64,000 nt of DNA from Antedon mediterranea (Eukaryota > Echinodermata > Crinoidea > Comatulida > Antedonidae). The position numbers were made by a program, and so were the translations under genes. The stretch covers positions 28,525,001 through 28,589,000 of the forward strand of contig NC_092673.1 of the NCBI RefSeq assembly GCF_964355755.1, written 5' to 3'. Positions 24,101 to 36,100 of the stretch are shown piece after piece (within the stretch, counting starts at the first letter, position 1; each line of letters opens with the position of its first letter). The notes below the pieces were generated by a model. That model ran no database searches. It was not told where the DNA came from and was given only the letters and a program-made list of their open reading frames with translations.

Positions 24101-27100
24101 ATTTATATTTTTCTGTTTTATCAGATTATATACTTTTTCTACATAAATTTATCTTAGAATTATATTGTATTTGTTGCAAAATTAGGTCAATGCATCCAGT
24201 CTGTTCAAAGCTGGCCTGGACAGACAGCCAGGACTGATACTATGGAGTACAGAACCCTAGTTTAACTACAGCAAGCCCCTGGGAGTGCACCTGGCTGTAT
24301 AACCCCTGTGTCATGACTAAAGCTGATTTGTAGTTACTTTCAATTTCATGATGTAACCCAAATCTACAGCAATGAAAGATATATTATGAGAAATAGATGA
24401 TAATTATGAACATGTGTAGAAGCCCACCCTAAGGTATCAATACTGTACAATACATAATGCACCACTGGTATACTGTAGTAGTATGCCATAACATACAGTA
24501 TACTTTGGTTGTGTTTGAAAATTTATATTTTAATTTATTTGGTTAACAATAGACTGTCCAGGAAATAGAGATGTGTTGTACTTGCTAATTAGCATACTAT
24601 TGTTCACATAAACAGTTTGCCTTACAACTTCATTATAGCTTTTTGTATTCACTTGTGACTATCATTCAGAGCCAAGCACCTGAAGATTGAGTCCATACTC
24701 ATGAAACAGCCTGTAGTGCAATAAAATGTTCAGTTGGTACTTTACTAGCGTCTTTATCATTTATTTATATTTTAATGTTTATATATTTTTTTTATACTGT
24801 ACAGTATTTCACAGTGTTTAACAAATGTTCTAAATTCTGCTAAAATTATGAGATGAAATATTAAAATTGTTTTATTAATTTTTGTTTTTTGTTTTTTTTT
24901 TTTTCAGAATACATTAAAGAACTTATCAAAAAGAGTTAAACGAAGGCCATCAGCAAAGCCAGTGTCATCCAGAGAAAAATTAAAAAGGTAATTGAAGAAC
25001 TAAAAGCTTTGCAAACAATAATTAAGAGATACAGTGGTTTTTATGGAAGCTTTTGTTACAGGCCTGTCCTCTTCAATGTACTATTCTTTTTCTTCTCCTC
25101 AACTTGTACATTTTGATATGATCTTGTAAATACTGAATCGTGTGGCTTACAATTCACTATCATTGCTTCTTGCATTGTGTTCTGAATTCACATTACAGAT
25201 ATTGCACAATCAAATCTTTTACATTTATATTAAATAATTATGATAAATTATTTCTTTCAATCCCTCTCACTCATTTTGCAAACTCATTCAGCTTCTTATT
25301 TCATTATTCATTTTCACACTTCACTGAACAGGTCAGCTAGTATGATGCCACATTTAAAGACATCTCGAAGTCAAGACTCGTTGCTAAACCCAGAAACATC
25401 GCTTGGCGTTGACCTTATGCCGAATGACATGCAAATACGCCCTCTACATAGCAGTATACTAGCGCAAGATCATTGCTTTCAGATCACATCCAGTTTAGGG
25501 TCAAAGTTCTATTCTTGTAGGTCGGCAAGTGAACGAGAAAAATGGATTGAAAGGTATGATTTTAAAATTCATAAAATACCTTTTTTGTTTTGTTCAAACT
25601 TCTCTTTATCCTGTCCGTTGGCTCTTTCATTGTTTTGATATTTACCCATTATTCATAAGTAATTTAATAACAATATTTATTATTTTTACAGTATACTTAG
25701 GACTGTTGATCCTGAAAAAGATGATAAAAGAAGGCACTATCGTAGTTTACAATTATGGATCATGGAAGCAAAGAAACTGTCAGCAAATTCAAAGAAAAGG
25801 TATAAGACATATGATGTTAATATTCAGTGCATGTCAAATCTAGTGAATCTCCTGAATTAAGTTGGGTTAGGCCTGTTGGATTAGGGTTTGGGCTTAACGT
25901 AATTTGTAAGCTTGTTGGATTAAGGTTGGAGGCCTCTTAAGGAAAGTTCTAGGTACAGTAGTTACTAAGTTAATGTAGTAAGAGGGTCTGTACATGTAAC
26001 AAATATACATTTGAAGTGTGAAACCATTTCATATCACACATACAACAAAACTAAGTTTACACACACTGGGGCGCGCACACTAAACAATATGCAGGTGTTG
26101 TTGTCCAGGTGTGTGCTTAACCTCCAGAGGATTGCTAGATGATGTCAAAGAGGTATAGGTTATTATCCACTGTATGTACCTGTTCCCTGTAATTTGTTGC
26201 TTTCTTTGACCCTTTATTGACTTCCTCTTTTTGTTCAGACCCTTACACCTGGCGACCCTTGTCTGTTCTGTGTTAATTTCGAAGCCCTTGAGAATTGGTA
26301 ATTATTATGTCACTTTGTGCCCTCCATACAAGATTCTCTTGTCAATTTCTGACAGTCAAAACCTTTCTGAAATTGGTCTTATTGTCACTTTTTAATTACA
26401 TTGTCATTTGGTGACAGTGTTTATAATTGGTGACTATTTCCTGTTCAATTGTTCCTTCTGTCACCTATCAATTGCCACTTTTATTACATTTTAAACTCTA
26501 TGACAATGTATTACATCTTCATTTATTGTCTTGCCTATTTTTAATTACTCCATGGAACATGCAGTTCATTGAACTCCAAACTTACCAGCAATATTGATGT
26601 TGATTTTTTTATGCCGCCTCCAGGTATTTTTGTGAGATTTTTCTGGATGATGAGCTTTGCGCTAAAACCACATCAAAACCGTTAATTGGAATTGACAAAT
26701 CAAGCGAAGAAGTGTTTTGGAGTGAACAGTTCAAACTTGAGTAAGTATTTAATAAATTAATTTTGTTAATTTGTTCTGTCTTAATTAAAACCTAAACTCT
26801 GAGTCAGTGATCTAATTACCCTTTTTTAAATTAGAATCTTTCTTTTTAATTTTTTTATAAAACTATAAAACTACAGCTCTGTCTACACTATCAAACTAGT
26901 TTTACAAAAAAAAGTGTGATGTGCCCAAATATGGTAGTGATATGATAATTGAATGTGCACATCACATTTGTTTGTCACATACAGTTTGATAGTGCAGACA
27001 GAGCTTAACAAATATGTTTTATTTACTTTGGTAGGTAAGACTTAAAGTTTTCTGACTTAAGTTATATGAATCTATTTGTTTTATATTACTGTAGTTCATT

Positions 27101-30100
27101 ATATTACACACAATGTTTCTATGTTTGTAGAAATTAAAATATGAAATGGAATAATATTTAAAAATTACAGAAACTATATTGCAATAATATTTTCAAATTT
27201 CAATTTGCTATTTTATATTAACACTTTGTTTTACTACTTTTTTCATTATTTTATCTTAGCTCGTTTCCTGATACTCATGCCTTAACGGTTCACTTGTTCC
27301 GTGAACAAGACGGTAAAAAGAAGAAGAAAGATGTTGGTAAGAAACCTAATTTAATACTATTAAGTTTATACTTGTGTATTTGCCAAATATTGTTCGTTTA
27401 ACCTGATTTTGAACCGTAATATCAAATCAAAAGCATATTGTTAAGCGTTGGGGTCATTTCAACGTTGATTTCGTCTCTCATTCCCAATGACGTGACTCAC
27501 TTATCAATATCCTGATTTTTACTTCAAACAGGTTTATATTTTATTATGCATTAGAAAAAAAATCCAAAAATAAAAAAACACTACTTTTTAACTGACCTTT
27601 TTAAGACCTTTGTTTCTTTTTCATTAAAAAGAAGAAAGATTGTAACATGAAAACTGACTTTGTCTATTTTTATAATTGATTGAAATGTAATTGTTTAGTA
27701 CAACTATACTGCTTTATTAAGATAACACAGGTGTAACTACTTTACTTGCTTTAATTTCCTTAAAACTCCCCTCACTCTTTAAAAAAAAAAAAAACCTTCG
27801 GAAAGTAGTTGTTGGCCGTATATCTTTTACTCCAAGGTTCGATTTGCTCGGAGTGCTACTGTACCTGTGATAAGGTGTCATTGTGTTTACTTTGTGGCAA
27901 CTAGTTCTACATGGCACAAAGCGCCATGAGCTCCACATGGTTGGGGGACACCGGCGCTATACAAGTTTTTATTATTATTATTAAATACTTTTATTATTAT
28001 TATTATTATTATAACCAATGCGCCTTAAATCCTCTACCTATACTTAAGACACATGCCCGCCACAATTGATACTTAAACTTTGTTTCCACTTGGACACAAA
28101 GTAAGGATATAACCTGACTAATCACAATGGATCATACCAACTGGCGCCTATGATTGGTCAACTCGCTTGCATTACGCTTATGGGAACTAGGCTTTATGCT
28201 TGTATACTACAAGATTTATAACACTTCAAACTAAATCTCTTTCCTGTTTAGTACTCCCCGTTTCCAATTTTCTCCCTTTCTCAATAATTGTGTTCAAATG
28301 TAGAACCAGATGCGTTTTGTGCAAGTCATCTTTGTATTTTATAAACAACTTTAATCTTCTCATCTTTACACCTGTAGTATCAGATTTTATCTATACTTTT
28401 TCTATCCATACTTTTTTTTCCATTTAACTTCACTTTTATTCTTGGCACAGTTCGTAATCATGTTTCTGTCTGATCAGGTGGGACATTTCAACAGTTATTC
28501 TGTCTCGTTGTTAGGCTGTGTGCTTACCTGATTGTGACTTTTGAATGTCCCCCATGTTTGTTTGTTTGAATTAACTGCTCCACTGTGTATTAATCACTTG
28601 CATAGTAGAAAACTAAAACTTAATTGATTTATTGAGGAAAAATTGTTGTTCTTATGGAAGAAAATATCATTCTTCTTGAGTTTCTCAAGCTAACACGAAA
28701 GAAATCTAGATCCCAAGAGGGCGCTCTCAATTATCACCCATTTCGCAGATAATTTGTGCAAAATCATTTGTGTGACCCATGTGGGTTATATTGAAGCATA
28801 TTGAACCTAGTTCTGCACTTGTTTAATATCATAATAATTTGAAAATGAATATTTCTGTATGACATAAATGAAATTATGTTTTAACAACTAAACTAACATA
28901 ATTACTAGGTTAACTATCTTTGCTAGTATGGATAATTTGCATCTGTTTTCTAACTACCGGTACACAGTAAATTTTTTAAGTATTCCAAATTCATATCCTG
29001 GAAAATTCTGAAAATTAATTACAGCAATTAATTTTGAGAGGTGTTTATTTTTGTCCTTAACCATGGCACTACGAATGACCCGATGATGTCTGTCATTGGA
29101 GATTAGTAATTGAGCCAACCTGTCGGGTGCTTTCCCCGCCACCGTCACAGTGTTAAACCACCTCAAGTATTATGATCACGCTTAATGATTATTATATGTA
29201 CTGTTTATGGTTATTTGCAATGCCTAGGCCATGTTTAAAGTGGTTCAGATTTAATTGAGTTAGTGACTGTAACCTTGTTTGGTATTAACAGTGATTAGGT
29301 CTGTAGGATGGAGAAGATACTTTAGTTATTCGTTTGGCGGCGGCGTTGGCGTGATTTATGAACCACTAACGCGTGATTGTAATATAAGCCGTTAAATTCA
29401 CTTAATATCTTTAGGGGACGGAGGCAGTCACAGAGTAATTATTTTACAATCAAAACTTTTCTTAGAATTTAAAGCATAAATATGTTTCTCAAAATTGGAT
29501 GATTATATATGTATGATGATTATTATTTACAGCATTCATTTGTATTACTTGTATTATCAATGATAACATTGTATTTAAATCTTACATTTTAAATTGATTT
29601 ACAATGTAAAAACAAAATGACAATCACAACAAGTGATTCCCCGAATGTGTAGATAACTATTTAAATAGTTATTACAGTGGATAATAATGATTCAGCCTTT
29701 TAAACATTGTGTGTGACAATTGTGATGTTTTCAAAAGATTTGTGTATAAATAGTTTTCTAGATCTTCTTGTTTTTAATATTTTGACTTTGACCTGATTAA
29801 GGTCAATTTTAAATTCAACTTGTTCTAGTTTCCTTTCACCTATCTATCGAAAATCATTTTTATCAGACAGATAACAATCAACTATTGACTCATAAAGTTC
29901 TTCTTGAGTTTCTCAAGCTAACACGAAAAAACATTAGGGAGATCCCAAGAGGGCGCTCTCAATTATCACCCATTTCGCAGATAATTTGTGCAAAATCATT
30001 TGTGTGACCCATGTGGGTTATATTGAGCCTATTTCGGCACTTGTTTAATATCAAAATAATTTGAAAACGAATATTTCAGCATCTCATAAAATGAATTTTA

Positions 30101-33100
30101 TATCTCTGAGCAGTGTTGAATGTTGTTAAATTACGGTTACTATTAACATATTAACACATGACCCTCTGTTGACCTATAGAGTAATGTTTTTTTTTTTTTC
30201 TTACAGGTTACATTCAAATACCAATGATAGATTTAAAAGCCACAACAGTTGAACACAGGTAAGATGGTAAACATTTTTTATTGACCTAAAAAATTTCCTT
30301 TGCTCAAACCAACGCAACGCATAAAGTTAAATCGTTAAACATTTATAAATATTAAAGAACTACACACATATATATTAAAATAAATATAATACAATAGGTT
30401 ATTTAAATATAACATGCAATACTGTACCTTTGTATCTCTTTATATCTATTTATATTATAAACATTTTTATTTTGTAGGTATGATGTGACTACACCTAAGA
30501 GTAACGAGACGCCCTCTATACGTATTAAGGCAACGTATCAATGTATTGACATTCTTCCACTTCAACAGTACGCAGAATTTATTGAGGTTCGTCGTGTTTA
30601 ATCATTTTAATATTTTCATTTATAATAATGAAGAAATTCAATTTAATGAACATTTAATCATCAGTGGTAATATGAATAAAAACAATTTGTAATGCTCAAT
30701 ACAATTATAAGAGCAAGGATTGGGACTGAAAGAATTAAGTTCTGTCTACACTATTAAACTAGTTTGATAAAAAAAGGTGTGATGTGCCCAAATATGGTAG
30801 TGATATGCTCAAATATGGTAGTGATATGACATAATCATGTCTATACATGGGCACATCATATTTTTCACATAAAGTTTGATAGTGTAGACAGAGCTTAAGA
30901 CACTAAAAACTATATATAAATATACGTACTTAGCTGCTTTCTTTTCATTGTAAATTCACACTGGAAATATCTTTTTTGTATACAGTATTTAAAAAGCAAC
31001 GCATTGGATCTTTGCGGAAGTCTACAAACAATACAAGCCAAAGCTAAGGAAGAGATTGCGACATCATTGGTGGCGGTGTTGCATAGTCTTGGAATTGTCA
31101 AGGATTTTCTTACGCAGATGGTTATTCAAGAATCGGAACAAGAAAGTAAGGTTTCCTTTCTTTATTTTTTCTATCCAACATATATGGACATGTTGATGTA
31201 ATATCACTACCATATTTGGGCATACCGCTACCATATTCGGGCGCATCACACTTTTTTGTCAAACTAGTTTGACAGTGTAGACAGAGCTTTACTCTTGTCC
31301 GAGTGTTATTGAATGGCATTTTTTATTAAAAATTATTAATTTGACATGTTCTTCCATGATACACTGGAAATTAATGGTGAAGATGAGGAAAGATTCAAAC
31401 CCGGAACCTTCTGCTTAATATGCAGACATCCTACCATTAGACCACTGGGGCTTTTATAAAATGGTTCAAATTTGATTGGTACTCTATGTATTTATAAATT
31501 ATCATACTTTAATTTTACAGAGGATGAAAACAATGTTTTGCGTGCTAACTCCATGGCAACCAAATCGATGGAAGCATACATGAAGCTGATTGGTGGAAAG
31601 TATTTACAAGACACACTAGGAGATTTTGTAGTTAATATTTATGAATCTGAGGAATCGTGCGAGGTATGTTAATATTTAAAATAATTTAAATAAAATGTAC
31701 ATGCTGGTTTTAATTTAAATATCAGAATGGTATGCCAAATCAGCAAAAGAGCCATTTGTGTCTTTTGCCACTCATTGGTGCAATCAATATTGTTTCTGTT
31801 ATTTGTATGTAAATATTCTTATATTGATTAATTATAAATTGATAATAGTTTGCACATATTGATTTCATTAAAATGTTTTCTTTGGTCTTATTTTTTGTAG
31901 GTTGATCCATCAAAATGTCCGCAGCAAGGTGTTGATTTGGAAAAGAACCAGAAAGACTTGATGATGTTTTGTGAAATGATTTATGGCAAGATTATCAATT
32001 CTACAAACATCTTTCCAAGTGACTTAAAAGAAGTGTTTCACAGGATTCGAACCCACTTCACAGAGGTGAAAAATAAACCAGATTTGAGTGACCGTTTAAT
32101 TAGGTAATAATGTCTTATTTTTAAAAATTAAATTAAAGATATATTGTCCCTCTGAGAAAAGAAAAATTTGTTTTTTTAATTTTTTTTGCTGGATATTTTA
32201 TTTCGTCTCTTTATAAGTGAAATCATTATTTGTTCATATTTTGGCTATATGAGGGTAATACATATTTATTATTTTTTTGTCTATTTTTGTCACTTTAAGA
32301 ATGTATTTTAAAGAAATTGGTTTTTTTTTCTTTTGACAGTGCTTGTATATTCTTACGATTCTTGACCCCAGCCATCATGTCGCCCAGTCTATTTGACCTT
32401 ATTCAGGAGTACCCTAACGTGAAGAAGGCCAGGACACTAACCCTCATCACAAAAACCATACAGGCCTTAGCAAATTTTACAAGGTAAGTTTAAAGTCCCA
32501 TTCCCTACGTTTTTTAGATCCACTTTAAGGTCACAAACTACATTTAATGTTTTAATGTCAAAAATAAAAACAAGCGCTGTTTTGTGGCAGCTGTCCGACA
32601 TAGAGAGACGCTAAGGGCCAATTTACACGCTAAAGGCCAATTTACACAGGCAAGTGGTATTGGTAATACAAATATAGAATCTATGTTATTCCTTATACTG
32701 TACACAACGCAGAGATGACGAGGAGTTACCACTCAGGATAGATACAGATTCTATGTGGGACAAGTTACAGGGTTTTTTTTTTTAGCTTACTGTTACCGCT
32801 TGTCTGTGTAAATTGGCCTTTATGGCAGAAGAAAGTTGTGAGTCGCAAGTTATATTTACATCTGTATAATTAATGCCTAATAATTATCTTTCCTTCCTAG
32901 TTTTGGTGCTAAAGAACATTATATGGATTTCATGAATGAATTCTTAGAAAGAGAGTGGAGTAACATGAGGTGTTTTCTGTCTGAAATATCAGTAAGTTAA
33001 TAGATAATAATTTTACTTGTTAATATTAAAGTAGTCAATAGATAAAATTTACTTTGATTTAGATATCTAAACTGAAATATTTTCTTATTTTAGAATGACA

Positions 33101-36100
33101 ACAAGAATGGAAATATTGTAAAGTTTGATGGTTATGTTGATCTTGGACGTAAACTTGGTATTCTTCATAAAATTCTAGAAGATACCTTGTTGCCATCTCA
33201 AGTAAGTTTGAACTTGTCATAGGAAGAAAGTGGGGTGGGGGTAATATAGGTCCTGTTTCTGCTGCATAAAAATAACCGGTTGAAAACCATGTGAATAAAT
33301 TAACCCCAATTTCTTAGCAGCAGAAAAAGGACAAATTTACAGTATCGTTTAAATGGCAGCCTGAAAATGATGGTTAAAAACACCCTATCAATCGATTTAA
33401 AATTGAGCAGAAATGCAGTTGATTAAAAAAAAAATCTGTTTTGAAATAAACGGTTTATTCGGCACTATGCAGCAGAAACAGACCCATAGTGACAAACGTT
33501 TTTTCACTCTTTTGTGCCTCAATTTTATTTATTTATTTTTAATTAAAAAAATTTCGTTTTAAAAAGGTGGAAGAAAGTGAACAACATAATGAGCATGAAG
33601 TATTATTTGGAATTTTAAGAAGGATCTCCGCGATGCGGGATAATCCAGACAAAGATATTGAAGTAAACAGAAACCAACATTCCAGTACGCCAAGTAGTGT
33701 GTGTGACGGCAGCCCCCACAGCTTTGACGATATTTTCCGAGATGCAGATCTTACGAACCAGTCGGTCGAACCACTGCCTCCGTATAACATTGCGTGCGAT
33801 AAGAAAACAAGTATGCCATCGGAGGTGAACAAATTGGTGGATGCCATTCAGCACGGATCGCCAAGAAATTCAAACGATTCAGATTTTGTGTTTGAGAATA
33901 ATACGAACAATCATTATACGCAGAAACGGGCTGCGCCCTCTAGGACGGTCTCTGAATCGAATATGAATGAGAACGCATCTCACGTAAGTTTAGAAGATGG
34001 CAGCCAATCAAAACCTGTTGCTTTGTCGTTTTCAAATCCAGCCTATCAGTTCAGTTCGTCAAGGTCACATGTACGCTATGCGACAAGTAGTACCAGCTCG
34101 TCAAATGGTAGCAGAAATGAGCATAATGGAAGTCTATCATCGACAGCAGACGATGGCGTCAACTCCAGTAGTAGTTTAGCATCAGCAATGGACAATCATA
34201 CTCAATGCCATACCTTACCAAAAGCAGCTTCAAGATTTTCGCATACCTTCACAGATATGAATAAATTATGGACTGAAAGCCACAGTAGTACTGGCCTATC
34301 AAAGGCTATCAATGTACAAAGTAAGTTTGGCAGCAGCTCTGTGTCAGGTTCAAGTTCAAAGGTCATTTCACATTCCTCTTCATCAGTCAGTACTGATATT
34401 AGCAGTTGCGGCAACTCGGAGCCATTGTACGATAATCTATATTTTAGCACATCTGGTAATAACCATGCTGAATCGTCAATCAGCTTACAACATGTGGACT
34501 CCGAAGAAACACTGCCATCTCCCCAATCACATCATTTCCAACGAGCACTCGGTAAGAGTAAATCAGCATCATCCATCGGTCCGCCATCACCAGTTACAGC
34601 TCAGGCTCATTCTAGATCTGGTTCTTCCGCCGAATCTCCATTGTCACCCATCTGGGAATCCCACACTCTTCCGTTACCAAAAAGCAGCAGTAATCATGGG
34701 AAGCAAAGCGGTGCCCCTCTTAGCCCGGTTCAGCCAAAGCTTTTCATGGGAACGCTATCATTGGAGCGATCGTCATCACTTCCATCTGCAGAAATAGTTT
34801 CACCAACCATCCAATCAGCTAGCAGTACTTCATCATTACCTAGAAATTCACACATTCAACCACTCGCAAGTCCAACCACAATTTATCCATTTCGAAAACA
34901 TATCCTTACACAATACGCTAAGAAGCCTGTCAAAGCCAACTCATCTGCTTCGTCATCACGGACTACCACTCCCGTACCGGATTCACCCCACACCACGCCT
35001 GTCGTCAGTCCAGTTAGCTCTATTAGAAGTAATGCTTTTATTCTTCAAGATGCTAAGAATCGTTCTGTGACGCCTTCATCCAGTATCTCTTCCATCACGT
35101 CATCGTCAAATGACAGTGGCAAGGTATTGGTCAATTCACCATCATTCAGTAATCAATTCAAGTTAGAATTTGAAACAAATTCAACAACGGATAAGAAAAT
35201 ACAGACGGAGGGGAAATCACCAACAGAGGTATGTTGATATAATTCATGTTTAACAACTCTAATTTAACCTTAGTGAGTGTTTAGTGAAGAATAGTGAGCG
35301 TTGCTTTAATAAGGCGACGGTGATTTCGGTGGAATGTAGACGGATTATACATTTCACTTGTCACAGTCTATTTAATTACTGTGTCCTTCATTATTATCTC
35401 GAAACAAAAGTTCACTAAACATCTCAAATAAAATTTACAACCACTTACAACTGCAGAATTAAACATGTCAAAAACATTGATTATCAAAAGATGTCTTATT
35501 CCTAATGTTAACATTACATATTTTCTAGTATTTTATCATCATAAATTATTTTTTTCTTTCACCAGTATGAACAAGAAATACAAGTACTAAATAATAAACT
35601 GGACGAAGTCATGCTTGAGCTCCACGAGACGAAACAAAAGTTGGAAGAAGAGGAAAGTAAAGCTAACGCTGCCATCGCAGAGATGGAAGGAAAAGCAAGA
35701 GAAAGCCAAGTGCAGATACACAAACAACAGACGGAGAAGGAACAGCAAATAAAGAACATTATATCAAGGTAATTATTTTGTTTCAATTACAAATGTGATG
35801 TGTATTCACAGACAGGTGATAATTGTGTTTGCCCCCACCTGCGTGAAATCAAACTTTTTTTTTTTCTTTTTTTTTTTTTTCAACCTTCATGAAAAAAAGA
35901 AATAACAATAAATAAATGTTGTCCATTTAGGTATTATACCAAAGTAAGTTGCATCACAGTTGCCCAATGATATGATAGGTTCTTCAAAATGTTTTGAATA
36001 TCAGAAGTAGACTGTATTTTCCAACATGAGAAGATCCCACATTTTACAACATACCATATGACCATATTCTTAAATATAATTAGTAAATAATATTTCAAAT

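Noticed and set aside
31384-31452. Functional tRNA gene
   Set aside because: The acceptor and T stems do not pair, so it was listed as a tRNA-like repeat.
34312-34797. 161-codon frame overlapping the RasGAP Ser-rich exon
   Set aside because: A frame-shifted shadow of the 554-codon exon, which itself joins in phase with both neighbours.
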